A DNA stretch of 64,000 nt from Alishewanella longhuensis (GTDB lineage: Bacteria; Pseudomonadota; Gammaproteobacteria; Enterobacterales; Alteromonadaceae). The stretch is taken from positions 222,672-286,671 of the forward strand of contig NZ_BNAO01000002.1 in NCBI RefSeq assembly GCF_014653435.1, read 5' to 3'. The notes beneath the pieces are model-generated. The model saw only the letters and a list, made by a program, of their open reading frames with translations. It did no database searches and was not told the DNA's origin. Below, piece by piece: positions 47,205 through 55,813 of this stretch (positions are counted from its first letter, which is position 1; every line of letters begins with the position of its first letter). The position numbers were made by a program, and so were the translations under genes.

Positions 47205-47846
47205 CTAAATCATGGCGTCTGGCTGCTGCTCAGGTGCAGCCAAGGCAAAGGCAGCTAACTGCTGACAATGTTGATAAATGCGATGAATGTGCGGATAGCT
47301 TTGCATATCTAAGTTAAAACGCAAAGCATTATAAACCTGTGGTACCAAACAGACATCCGCTAGCGAAATTTGGTTACCATAGCAATATTCGCCGCACGTA
47401 AGAGAAAGGCGCTGCTCTAAAGCAGTAAAACCTATTGTTAACCAATGCTGGATCCAGGCTAATTTCTGCTGCTCATTAAGCGCTAATGGTCCAGTAAGAT
47501 ATTGCAGTACCCGTAAATTGTTTAAAGGATGAATATCACACGCAATATCTAAGGCCAAAGCTCTAACCTCTGCCCGGCCCTTAGCATCTGTCGGTAACAG
47601 CGCAGGCTCAGGGTATACTTCTTCCAAATATTCAATAATCGCTAATGACTGGTTTAAGCTCAGGTTATCATCCTGCAATACTGGCAACAACTGCGCCGGG
47701 TTGAGTAATTGATAATCTGCATGATGTTGCTGTCCGCCATCCTGCAACAGATGCACGGGTATGGTTTCAAAGCCAAGCTGCTTCAAATGCAGCGCTATTC
47801 GCACCCGATAAGCGGCAGATGAACGCCAGTAACTATAGAGTTTCAT
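47205..47846 (-). CDS. maiA: Maleylacetoacetate isomerase
   Basis: A 213-residue zeta-class GST-fold enzyme that isomerises maleylacetoacetate to fumarylacetoacetate using glutathione. The active-site motif is SYWRSSAAYRVRIAL at 5-19; QLLPVLQDDNLSLNQSLAIIEYL binds glutathione. It is the last gene of the tyrosine degradation group, and its ribosome site TTGGAG overlaps the T tract of a terminator after fahA. Confidence 0.93.
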   Translation of the reverse strand: MKLYSYWRSSAAYRVRIALHLKQLGFETIPVHLLQDGGQQHHADYQLLNPAQLLPVLQDDNLSLNQSLAIIEYLEEVYPEPALLPTDAKGRAEVRALALDIACDIHPLNNLRVLQYLTGPLALNEQQKLAWIQHWLTIGFTALEQRLSLTCGEYCYGNQISLADVCLVPQVYNALRFNLDMQSYPHIHRIYQHCQQLAAFALAAPEQQPDAMI

Positions 47847-47857
47847 AAGCTAGCTCC

Positions 47858-47889
47858 AAAAAACAGCCCGCAGCTAAGCCGCTGCGGGC
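47858..47889 (-). terminator. Intrinsic terminator between fahA and maiA
   Basis: On the minus strand a 9-bp GC-rich stem (GCCCGCAGC / GCTGCGGGC) with a six-base loop is followed by TGTTTTTT. It ends ten or so bases before the maiA start codon, so maiA transcripts from hppD would need readthrough. Confidence 0.8.
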
Positions 47890-47919
47890 AAGTGTTAACA
47901 TTGAGTCACAATGGTAACG

Positions 47920-48939
47920 CTATTTTTTTCTGTACTCTACTACCTGCTGCTCGATAGCACCAAAAATGCTCTGGCCTTGCTCGTCCAACATCTCTAAACG
48001 AATGCGGTCACCAAACTGCATAAACCGAGTTGATGGTTTTCCATCACGAATGGTTTCAATCATCCGGATCTCGGCAATACAGCTATAACCCACACCACCC
48101 TCTGCAATAGCAGTACCGTAAGCCGTACCCTGCTTGTTAGACACAGTACCTGAGCCGATAATAGCGCCAGCGCCCAGGTTACGGGTTTTCGCCGCATGCG
48201 CCACTAACTCACCAAAGTGGAAGGTCATATCAACACCGGCATTGGGCTTACCAAACAGCTCGCCATTGTAGGTTGATAATAACGGCAAATGTAACTTACC
48301 TTCACGCCAATATTGACCTAACTCTTCTGGGGTTACGGCTACCGGACTAAAACTTGAGGCAGGTTTAGACTGGAAAAAGCCAAAGCCTTTAGCCAGCTCG
48401 TTAGGAATTAAACCGCGCAAGGACACATCATTTACCAGCATCAGCAAACGGATTTTCCCTAACGCCTCTTTTGCAGTGCAGCCCATCGCCACATCATCAG
48501 TGATGACTGCGACTTCACCCTCAAAATCAATACCATGCTCGGTACTAATCGCCTCTATTGGATCGCGTGGGCCAATAAAATCGTCTGAGCCGCCCTGATA
48601 CATCAGCGGATCAGTCCAGAAAGTCTCTGGCATCTCGGCATTACGGGCTTTACGCACCAACTCGACATGATTGACATAGGCACTGCCATCCGCCCATTGA
48701 TAAGCGCGTGGCAAAGGCGACTCACACTCGGCCTGGTTAAAGGCTTGCTCACCGTTAACGGAGCCAGCATTTAATGCCTGGTAGATCTCCGCGGCTTTCG
48801 GTGCTAACACAGCCCAGTGATCTAACAACTGCTGCAGGGTGCTTGCGATATGCGGGATAGCGATACAACGCGTTAGATCGCGACTTACGACAACCAGCTG
48901 ACCATCACGGGTCTGATTTTTTAAACTTGCTAACTTCAT
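47920..48939 (-). CDS. fahA: Fumarylacetoacetate hydrolase family protein (fumarylacetoacetase)
   Basis: A 339-residue FAH-fold enzyme. The metal-binding glutamates are in IDFEGEVAVITDDV, and GSGTVSNKQGTAYG with GVGYSCIAEIRMIETI are typical. In this context it splits fumarylacetoacetate to fumarate and acetoacetate, the final step of tyrosine breakdown. An AAGGAATAGCA ribosome site precedes the ATG; hmgA ends 21 bp upstream. Confidence 0.9.
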   Translation of the reverse strand: MKLASLKNQTRDGQLVVVSRDLTRCIAIPHIASTLQQLLDHWAVLAPKAAEIYQALNAGSVNGEQAFNQAECESPLPRAYQWADGSAYVNHVELVRKARNAEMPETFWTDPLMYQGGSDDFIGPRDPIEAISTEHGIDFEGEVAVITDDVAMGCTAKEALGKIRLLMLVNDVSLRGLIPNELAKGFGFFQSKPASSFSPVAVTPEELGQYWREGKLHLPLLSTYNGELFGKPNAGVDMTFHFGELVAHAAKTRNLGAGAIIGSGTVSNKQGTAYGTAIAEGGVGYSCIAEIRMIETIRDGKPSTRFMQFGDRIRLEMLDEQGQSIFGAIEQQVVEYRKK

Positions 48940-48960
48940 TGCTATTCCTTAATCGGCCAC

Positions 48961-50094
48961 TTAGCCTTTAACTTGCCAGCTATTAACATATTCCGGATTT
49001 TCGGTCGTCAGTGCCGCTTCTCCCACTTCCAACGCATCGCGGGTATCGAGCATTACAGCCACCTCATCAGTAAATTTTTTCCGGTACTCTTGTCCGGCCA
49101 GAAAAGCTTTCGGGTGAGGTCCGTGCGTAAAACCTGCAGGATGAAAAGTCACCATGCCTTTTTCAATATTATCACGGCTAAAAAAGTCACCGGCGTGATA
49201 GAACAGCACTTCGTCATAATCATCATTATTGTGATAAAACGGCACTTTTAACGCGCCAGGATCGCTCTCAATTGGCCTTGGCACAAAGGTACACACCACA
49301 AAACGCTGTGCCACAAAAGTAGTATGTGCCGAAGGAGGTAAATGATAGCGGTGACTCATTAGCGGTCGGATATCACGCCAGTTAATTCGCATTACCGCTA
49401 AGTCGCCATGCCAGCCGATCGCATCCAGTGGATTATAAGGATACGTAATCACCGATACCTGATTATGCCGTTTAACTTCTACCTGCCATGTCTGTTCACT
49501 GTATTGCGCCTGAAAAGCCGCATCAATTTTTGGCGTGTCCAGCATCGCTGGATCAAAGATAGCATGATTACCTACCAAACCTTTTTCAGGTAGCTGATAG
49601 CTATCATTAGTGGCTTCAATTAGCACCACAAACAAGGGCTCTAAAGGTTCTAAACGCCACATGGTAGAGCGTGGGATCACTACATAATCGCCATCACGCA
49701 GCGTTAAGTGTCCATAATCACAGTATAGCTCAGCACTGCCTTCATGGATAAACAACAGTTCATCACCATCGGCATTTCGCGCCAGCCGCGTCATCTTTTC
49801 CGCTAAACGCCAGGTGCGGAATTTACAATGGGCATTGTGCAATAACAACGGCACCGCCCATGGCGACTGGGTGCTGACATCGGCTAAGGCGTTAAAATCA
49901 AATAAACGTGGTCTTAACGGGCCTTGCCAATCACTCCACCCTGTAGGGGCATGCCGGTGATGGAAATGGGTTGCTGGCCCAAAAAAACCGCTACGGCCGG
50001 CTTCCCGCTCGTAAATACCCTGCTCGGGAAAATCGGCATGAGCCTGCCGTGATACATCACCTTCCTTCAGTGGAAACGATGCCCATTTACGCAT
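48961..50094 (-). CDS. hmgA: Homogentisate 1,2-dioxygenase
   Basis: A 377-residue cupin dioxygenase that opens homogentisate to maleylacetoacetate. Iron-site motifs are visible: YDEVLFYHAGDFF and the histidine pair in FHPAGFTHGPHPKAF. The protein is shorter than the 430-440 residues of classical HmgA and belongs to the compact bacterial form. It overlaps the hppD end by eight bases. Confidence 0.9.
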   Translation of the reverse strand: MRKWASFPLKEGDVSRQAHADFPEQGIYEREAGRSGFFGPATHFHHRHAPTGWSDWQGPLRPRLFDFNALADVSTQSPWAVPLLLHNAHCKFRTWRLAEKMTRLARNADGDELLFIHEGSAELYCDYGHLTLRDGDYVVIPRSTMWRLEPLEPLFVVLIEATNDSYQLPEKGLVGNHAIFDPAMLDTPKIDAAFQAQYSEQTWQVEVKRHNQVSVITYPYNPLDAIGWHGDLAVMRINWRDIRPLMSHRYHLPPSAHTTFVAQRFVVCTFVPRPIESDPGALKVPFYHNNDDYDEVLFYHAGDFFSRDNIEKGMVTFHPAGFTHGPHPKAFLAGQEYRKKFTDEVAVMLDTRDALEVGEAALTTENPEYVNSWQVKG

Positions 50095-51160
50095 TGCTTA
50101 ATACTCCGCGCTGAATTTGATCTTCTTCAATAGATTCAAACAAGGCTTTAAAGTTACCTTCACCAAAACCCTCGTTACCCTTACGCTGGATAATTTCAAA
50201 GAACACCGGGCCAATCACCGTTTTGGTAAAGATTTGCAGTAAAATGCCATCTTTCATCGGTGCACCGTCAATTAGAATACGCAGTTCACGCAGCTGCTCT
50301 AAATCTTCGGTGTGGCCTTCTACCCGGGCATTCACCTTATTGTAATAAGTTTCTGGCGTTGGCATAAACTCCATGCCACGCTCGCGTAAGGTCCGTACCG
50401 TTTGATAAATATCATCGGTAGTAAGCGCAATATGCTGAATACCTTCGCCATTATATTCACGGATAAATTCTTCAATCTGTGATTTATCGTCTGAAGATTC
50501 ATTGATAGGGATGCGAATTTTACCACATGGCGCTGTCATGGCGCGTGATACCAGACCCGTTAACTTACCTTCAATGTCAAAATAACGGATTTCACGGAAA
50601 TTGCCGATTTTTTCATAAAAACCAGACCATAAATTCATATTACCGCGCATGACGTTATGTGTAAGATGATCTAACACATCCAAGCCAACACCGTGCTTAG
50701 CCATCTCAACCTGCCAGTTATCATAGTACTTAAAGTCGATATCATAGACAGAGCTGGCACCATAGCGGTCAACAAAATACAGTAAACTACTACCAATGCC
50801 ATAAACGGCTGGAATATTAAGCTCCATCGGACCAATTTGGTTCTTGTACTCTTTGGCGCCATTAGCCAAAGCATGCGATAACGCGGCAGCGGCATCTTTT
50901 ACCCGAAAGGCCATAGCACAAACTGATGGGCCATGCTTGCGGGCAAATTCTTCTGCCTGGGAATTTGGCTCTGCATTAATAATAAAATTAATATCGCCCT
51001 GCTTATACAGCCAGGCTTGTTTAGAGCGGTGTTTTGCCACTTCGGTAAAACCCAGTGACGAAAATAAGTCTTTTAATTTCTGAATACCCACGGCGTCGGC
51101 AGCGGTATATTCTACAAACTCAAAACCATCGGTACCCAATGGATTAATGTGATCAGTCAT
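50087..51160 (-). CDS. hppD: 4-hydroxyphenylpyruvate dioxygenase
   Basis: A 357-residue Fe(II) enzyme that converts 4-hydroxyphenylpyruvate to homogentisate. The C-terminal domain shows the iron ligands: histidines in LDVLDHLTHNV and GEGIQHIALTTDD, and the glutamate in FFEIIQRKG; the tail has GFGEGNFKALFESIE. I start at the ATG preceded by AGGAG; a longer frame would add 52 residues with no family similarity. It heads hppD-hmgA-fahA(-maiA) and has a TyrR-like box upstream. Confidence 0.94.
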   Translation of the reverse strand: MTDHINPLGTDGFEFVEYTAADAVGIQKLKDLFSSLGFTEVAKHRSKQAWLYKQGDINFIINAEPNSQAEEFARKHGPSVCAMAFRVKDAAAALSHALANGAKEYKNQIGPMELNIPAVYGIGSSLLYFVDRYGASSVYDIDFKYYDNWQVEMAKHGVGLDVLDHLTHNVMRGNMNLWSGFYEKIGNFREIRYFDIEGKLTGLVSRAMTAPCGKIRIPINESSDDKSQIEEFIREYNGEGIQHIALTTDDIYQTVRTLRERGMEFMPTPETYYNKVNARVEGHTEDLEQLRELRILIDGAPMKDGILLQIFTKTVIGPVFFEIIQRKGNEGFGEGNFKALFESIEEDQIQRGVLSNA

Positions 51161-51279
51161 TGCTCTACTCCTGTCTTTTATCAAAGCAATTTGCTTTTTG
51201 TGGGCATTATCATGCGCTAGCGCCATAAAAAAGGAAGAGGCGTCACAGTAACAACCTAAAGCAAGCCGATTGACGAAAA

Positions 51280-51297
51280 TGTACAAGAAGCCATACA
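51280..51297. promoter_or_regulatory. Probable TyrR box upstream of hppD
   Basis: TGTACA-AGAAGC-CATACA follows the TGTAAA-N6-TTTACA pattern with the essential G and C 15 positions apart; half-site matches are five and four of six. It lies about 120 bp before the hppD ATG, near where an upstream activator would bind. Confidence 0.5.
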
Positions 51298-51328
51298 AAA
51301 ACCGCGTTTTTAGCAAAGCATAAACAGA

Positions 51329-51356
51329 AAGGCCGTCAGCTCTGGCTGACGGCCTT
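51329..51356 (-). terminator. Terminator after tyrR
   Basis: A perfect 12-bp stem (AAGGCCGTCAGC / GCTGACGGCCTT) with a four-base loop lies 33 bp past the tyrR stop. The minus-strand tail is TTTCTGTTT, a moderate T tract. Confidence 0.7.
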
Positions 51357-51388
51357 ACAAAAGTACAGCTTTTAGCACAAAAGCGTAT

Positions 51389-52951
51389 TTAAATTTTTAC
51401 GCTCTTGCGATTAATGCCATAATCGCGCAGCTTATTAGCAACAGCGGTATGGCTTAAACCAAGCTTTTTCGCTAACTGGCGCGAACTTGGGTAGGCCGGA
51501 AACAACTTACGTAACAAGTTGGCTTCAAAATGTTTTACAGCTTCATCCAAAGTGCCATCAAAATCTTGTTCTAAATAGCCAAAGTCACTGGTGTAACTGG
51601 GTAACTGCAAATGGTGTTTATCCAGCTCGTTACCATCCAGTAAGGTAACTGCCCGATACAAGGCGTTTTCTAATTGCCGCACATTACCGGGCCACGGATA
51701 CTGCTGCAAAAATTGGCTGCAGTTTTCGGTCAGTTTGGGCGCTTTGCGTCCTAACCTTGCCGCGTAACGGGCGATAAAAAATTCTGCGAGCGGCACCACA
51801 TCTTGTTTACGTTCACGTAATGGCGGCAAATTAAGCGTCAGCACATTTAAACGGTAAAATAGATCTTCCCGAAATTTGTGTTCTTGTACCATCGTAGGCA
51901 AATCTTTTTGTGTGGTGCAGAGCACCCGCACATCAACTCGAACCTCTTGCTCTTCACCTACGCGGCGAAAACTGCCATCTTGTAAAAAGCGTAACAGCTT
52001 AGTTTGCAGCTGATGCGACATCTCCCCCACTTCATCTAAAAAGACGGTGCCACCATTCGCTTGCTCAAAAATGCCTTTTTTTCCTTCTGCCGTACCGGGG
52101 AAAGCATTGGGCCCGTAGCCAAATAACTCAGATTCAGCGACATTATCTGGCATAGAGGCGCAAGGTACCGTTAAAAAAGGTTTAGTATGCCGACTGCCGG
52201 CAGCATGGCAGGCTCTGGCGAGCAACTCTTTGCCAGTACCCGTTTCGCCCATGATCAGAATAGGAGCATCTAACTGCGCCATACGTTTTGCCTCACGCAC
52301 CACTTTGCGCATGGTATTACTGCTGGCCTGAATATTGTTGAAGCTTTCTTGATCGCCTTTTTTAAAGGCAATCATATGCTGACCTAACCGGCTTTCCGAT
52401 TTAAGATTAATTACCGCGCCAGCCAGGATCTCGTTACCGCTTTCATCCGGCACCAGCACAGGTAGGATATCGGCGATAAAACGCTTGTTATGAATTTCAA
52501 AACGACGGGTTTGCGCCAGCACATCCTCGCCTTCCAGCCAGCGTAAAAAATTAAAGCCCTTCACCATACCTTGTAAAGATTGGCCAGCAATATCTTCTCT
52601 GGCGACAGAGAGCGCTTCTAACGCAGCATCATTAATTACCGTTACATTAGCTTTAATATCAATGGCAATAAGACCATCTGGCAAAGTTCTAAGCAAGGTC
52701 AGCAATTCATTATGCTCGCGCTCAGATGGCATAAAGGCAGTAGTTTTTACATCTTCCACGCCATTGATGCGGCGCATCTTCGCCATCAACTCCTGAAATT
52801 GTTCAAAGTTAACCGTAGGAAAAGAAACATAGATTTTATTTAACGAGGGATCGACCTCGATACCACGCAGATCCAACTGGTAACCTACCAGGATATTTAA
52901 TACTTCCTGAGCAAGACCCAGTCGATTTTGACAAAGAATTTCTAAACGCAT
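51389..52951 (-). CDS. tyrR: Aromatic amino acid regulator TyrR
   Basis: A 520-residue regulator with an ACT domain (1-75, MRLEILCQNRLGLAQEVLNI), a PAS domain (about 80-185), an AAA+ domain with Walker A GETGTGKE (about 235) and a C-terminal Fis-like HTH (SSRQLAKKLGLSHTAVANKL). The sigma-54 contact loop GAFTGA is replaced by NAFPGT, as in TyrR, which works with sigma-70 RNA polymerase. An ATG 36 bases upstream is less likely. TyrR-type boxes flank it, so it probably controls the genes on both sides and itself. Confidence 0.95.
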   Translation of the reverse strand: MRLEILCQNRLGLAQEVLNILVGYQLDLRGIEVDPSLNKIYVSFPTVNFEQFQELMAKMRRINGVEDVKTTAFMPSEREHNELLTLLRTLPDGLIAIDIKANVTVINDAALEALSVAREDIAGQSLQGMVKGFNFLRWLEGEDVLAQTRRFEIHNKRFIADILPVLVPDESGNEILAGAVINLKSESRLGQHMIAFKKGDQESFNNIQASSNTMRKVVREAKRMAQLDAPILIMGETGTGKELLARACHAAGSRHTKPFLTVPCASMPDNVAESELFGYGPNAFPGTAEGKKGIFEQANGGTVFLDEVGEMSHQLQTKLLRFLQDGSFRRVGEEQEVRVDVRVLCTTQKDLPTMVQEHKFREDLFYRLNVLTLNLPPLRERKQDVVPLAEFFIARYAARLGRKAPKLTENCSQFLQQYPWPGNVRQLENALYRAVTLLDGNELDKHHLQLPSYTSDFGYLEQDFDGTLDEAVKHFEANLLRKLFPAYPSSRQLAKKLGLSHTAVANKLRDYGINRKSVKI

Positions 52952-53022
52952 AACTGCTATACACCTTTGACTGAACCGATGTAGCATAATACGTTATAGA
53001 TCGGCTAACAGACCAGAGTTAT

Positions 53023-53040
53023 TGTAAACAAATATGAACA
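53023..53040. promoter_or_regulatory. Probable TyrR box upstream of tyrR (autoregulation)
   Basis: TGTAAA-CAAATA-TGAACA has one perfect half-site and one with four of six matches, with the invariant G and C in place. It lies 72 bp before the tyrR ATG. Confidence 0.55.
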
Positions 53041-53093
53041 AAACACAGCAGAGGCAAATAGCCAACGGTGAAACGCGCGGTGTCTAGCTGCTC

Positions 53094-53132
53094 CCCAGAA
53101 AATTGCAGCACGTTAAGCTGTAACTTTCTGGG
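53094..53132. repeat. Imperfect inverted repeat downstream of phhB
   Basis: CCCAGAAAATTGCAGC pairs imperfectly with GCTGTAACTTTCTGGG around a seven-base loop, 12 bp past the phhB stop. No T tract follows on the minus strand. It may help end the phhAB transcript. Confidence 0.45.
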
Positions 53133-53143
53133 AAGGGCGCATC

Positions 53144-53482
53144 TTAAACCAGGAGGGTGTCAGTTTTAGCGGCACAAATAAAGTCGTTCTTGTGTAACCC
53201 TTTAATTGAGTGTGACCACCAGGTTACGGTTAACTTACCCCACTCTAACAATAGGGCTGGGTGATGCCCTTCCGCTTCGGCCATTTCTGCGACTTTATTG
53301 TGAAAGGCCCAGGCTTGTTTAAAGTTCTTAAATTTATATAAACGTTCTAACTGTAAAATACCATCACGGACTACCGGCGTCCAATCAGGTATTTGCCGCA
53401 TCAGCTCTGGCAACTCAGCATCAGACACCTTAGGTGCATCAGCACGACAAGCCTCACATTGCATTTTAGTTAACTCTGTCAT
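53144..53482 (-). CDS. phhB: Pterin-4a-carbinolamine dehydratase
   Basis: A 112-residue enzyme that recycles the pterin cofactor of phenylalanine hydroxylase. The motif [21 protein letters not shown] holds the catalytic histidines. It lies nine bases after phhA on the same strand, the classical phhAB pair. Confidence 0.95.
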   Translation of the reverse strand: MTELTKMQCEACRADAPKVSDAELPELMRQIPDWTPVVRDGILQLERLYKFKNFKQAWAFHNKVAEMAEAEGHHPALLLEWGKLTVTWWSHSIKGLHKNDFICAAKTDTLLV

Positions 53483-53491
53483 AACTCTATC

Positions 53492-54292
53492 CTAACTCGC
53501 TTGTTGTTCTTTTGGGGGAAACTTAGGGGCATGTAAGCCTAACGCTTTCGCTTGCTCAACTAGAGCCATCATATCCAACTTAGCCACGTCAAATAGTTCA
53601 TCAATGTGGTTTAGCGTAAAATACACCGGCTGCATAATATCGATACGATACGGTGTTCTTAGTACTTCAAGCGCATTAAAAGGCTGCCGCTCTGGCACCT
53701 CAGACTGCAACGCATAAAGAGTTTCACCCGGTGAGGATAAAATTCCACCACCGTAAATACGTAAGCCCTCAGCCGTCTTGAGCAAACCGAACTCTATGGT
53801 AAACCAATATAAACGTGCCAAATACACCCGATCTTGTTTACTGGCCGCTAATCCCAGCTTACCATAAGCATGAGTAAACTCAGCAAAGGCGGGATGAGTT
53901 AACATGGCGCAATGGCCAAAGATTTCGTGAAAAATGTCTGGCTCTTGCAAATAGTCAAATTCTTCGCGACTGCGAATAAAAGTCGCCACCGGAAAACGTT
54001 TATTAGCAAGTAACTCGAAAAATTTATCAAAACTAATCAGAGCGGGCACTTCTGCGCATTCCCAACCGGTGCATGCTTTTAGCACTTTGCTTACTTCAGC
54101 CAGCTGAGGAATGCGATCTTCTGGTAATTGCAGTTTTTGTAAGCCCACCATAAATTCTGAACAAGCTTTGCCGTCAATCACTCCGAGCTGGCGGGTGATA
54201 AGTTCATGCCATATTTGATTTTCTTCATCACTCCAGTGGATAACACCATTGGCATCCGACTGACGCGACACATATTTATTGGTCTTAGTCAT
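53492..54292 (-). CDS. phhA: Phenylalanine 4-monooxygenase
   Basis: A 266-residue bacterial aromatic amino acid hydroxylase that converts phenylalanine to tyrosine with tetrahydropterin. Iron ligands are H122 and H127 in DIFHEIFGHCAM and E167 in FTIEFGLL. An AGGT ribosome site precedes the ATG. A strong TyrR-type box lies about 150 bp upstream, and the downstream tyrosine degradation genes are nearby. Confidence 0.96.
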   Translation of the reverse strand: MTKTNKYVSRQSDANGVIHWSDEENQIWHELITRQLGVIDGKACSEFMVGLQKLQLPEDRIPQLAEVSKVLKACTGWECAEVPALISFDKFFELLANKRFPVATFIRSREEFDYLQEPDIFHEIFGHCAMLTHPAFAEFTHAYGKLGLAASKQDRVYLARLYWFTIEFGLLKTAEGLRIYGGGILSSPGETLYALQSEVPERQPFNALEVLRTPYRIDIMQPVYFTLNHIDELFDVAKLDMMALVEQAKALGLHAPKFPPKEQQAS

Positions 54293-54439
54293 ACACTACC
54301 TGTTGTTTTGAGCAAGGCGGCAACATACCGCAAGGCTGCCGACATTATTCTAGTAAAGGAGTCGGCTTTAGTGGTTCGGATACTAGTTGATAGTGCGCCA
54401 GGAGTTAATCCCAGCGCAGCGAAAACTCTACGTAGAAGG

Positions 54440-54457
54440 CGTAAAGTATAAGTTACA
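54440..54457. promoter_or_regulatory. Probable TyrR box upstream of phhAB
   Basis: CGTAAA-GTATAA-GTTACA matches TGTAAA-N6-TTTACA at five of six positions in each half, with invariant G and C 15 apart. It is the best of the three TyrR-type sites here. It lies between the phhA start and the stop of the upstream lyase gene. Confidence 0.7.
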
Positions 54458-54464
54458 GTTAGCG

Positions 54465-55703
54465 TTAAACCAGCATATAGCCAGCAGAGGCCTCTGGTTT
54501 AGTTACAGGCAGAATACTCAAGGCGTACTGTAAATCTGCCAGTATATCGTCAATATGCTCCAGGCCCACCGACAGGCGAATTAGCCCATCACTAATACCT
54601 GCTGCGGCCCGCTCTGCTGCTGTGTAAGGACTATGGGTCATCGAGGCGGGGTGCTGCACCAGCGACTCGGCATCCCCTAGGCTAACCGCTAAACTAAACA
54701 GTTTAAAGCGGTTGATCACCTGCCGGCTCTGCTCTAAATCAGCCTTTAATTCAAACGCCAGTACGCCACCGGCAGCTTTCATCTGTTTACCGATAAAGCG
54801 ATAACCTGGATGGCTGGGTAAACCAGGATAATGCACTACTGCTACCGCTGGATGCGTTGCTAAAAACTCTGCGACCTGCTGAGCACTGTCACAATGGCGT
54901 TGCAAACGCACCGCCAAAGTTTTTAAACCGCGAATGATTAACCAAGCATCATGTGGACTTATGGTCGCGCCCATATCTTTTAACGTTGTTAGCTTAATGA
55001 GATTAATTTTCTCCGCATCCGATACGATGATCCCGGCTACCACATCTCCATGGCCATTGAGATATTTGGTAGCACTATGAATCACGATATCAGCACCAAA
55101 GAGGGCGGGTTGCTGCAGTAAGGGAGTCATAAAAGTATTATCTATTACTGACAAGATACCATGCTGCCGGCAAAGTCCGCATAAGAATGCTAAATCCAAC
55201 ACCACCAGACTAGGATTAATAGGCGTTTCAGCAAACAACATTTTGGTATTGGGCTTAATAGCTGCGCATACTGCGGCATGATCAGTCATATCCACAAAGC
55301 TGACTTCAATGCCATATCGGCTAAATTGGTGGCTAAACAAAGCAAAGCTACAGCCATAAAGGGTATTAGAAGCGATCAGATGATCGCCGTGCTGCAAGAA
55401 AGCCATAGTTGACGCCGCTACGGCGCCCATACCGGTGGCAGTGGCCGCCGCATCGGCCATCCCCTCTAAAGCGGCAACTTTTAATTCTAACTCTCGCGTG
55501 GTTGGATTCCCCAAACGGGTATAAATATACCCAGCCTCATCGCCAGCAAAACGCGCAGCGCCCTGTTCGGCGCTATCAAACACGAAGGTAGAAGTTTGGT
55601 ACAAAGGTGTACTAAGCGCACCATAAGGTTGTTTGGTTTTACCTGCATGAATACAGAGTGTTTCAGGATGTTTATTATTGTTATTTGTCATAATGTCTAC
55701 CAT
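54465..55703 (-). CDS. mdeA: Methionine gamma-lyase-like PLP enzyme (Cys/Met metabolism family)
   Basis: A 412-residue fold-type I PLP enzyme of the trans-sulfuration family. The PLP lysine is in SATKYLNGHGD. C118 in NTLYGCSFAL corresponds to the cysteine characteristic of methionine gamma-lyases, which release methanethiol, ammonia and 2-oxobutyrate. Cystathionine gamma-synthase/lyase relatives usually lack this cysteine. The start may be the ATG four codons later. It reads into phhAB, but the phh TyrR box between them suggests separate control. Confidence 0.83.
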   Translation of the reverse strand: MVDIMTNNNNKHPETLCIHAGKTKQPYGALSTPLYQTSTFVFDSAEQGAARFAGDEAGYIYTRLGNPTTRELELKVAALEGMADAAATATGMGAVAASTMAFLQHGDHLIASNTLYGCSFALFSHQFSRYGIEVSFVDMTDHAAVCAAIKPNTKMLFAETPINPSLVVLDLAFLCGLCRQHGILSVIDNTFMTPLLQQPALFGADIVIHSATKYLNGHGDVVAGIIVSDAEKINLIKLTTLKDMGATISPHDAWLIIRGLKTLAVRLQRHCDSAQQVAEFLATHPAVAVVHYPGLPSHPGYRFIGKQMKAAGGVLAFELKADLEQSRQVINRFKLFSLAVSLGDAESLVQHPASMTHSPYTAAERAAAGISDGLIRLSVGLEHIDDILADLQYALSILPVTKPEASAGYMLV

Positions 55704-55744
55704 AGAAGGTTACTCGATAACTCCCCTACAGCATTAACAGAAAG

Positions 55745-55777
55745 GCACAAAATTGGAAGCAAGCCAGACGGCTTGCT
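55745..55777 (-). terminator. Hairpin after ycjF
   Basis: A perfect 8-bp stem (AGCAAGCC / GGCTTGCT) with a four-base loop, followed on the minus strand by TCCAATTTTG. It lies about 37 bp past the ycjF stop and separates the psp-ycj unit from mdeA. Moderate terminator. Confidence 0.55.
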
Positions 55778-55813
55778 ATCCACAATATTGAAAAATTTCA
55801 GTCGTAAAAACTG

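Noticed and set aside
51161-51316. 52-residue N-terminal extension of HppD
   Set aside because: No family similarity, it covers the TyrR-like box, and a good AGGAG precedes the internal ATG.
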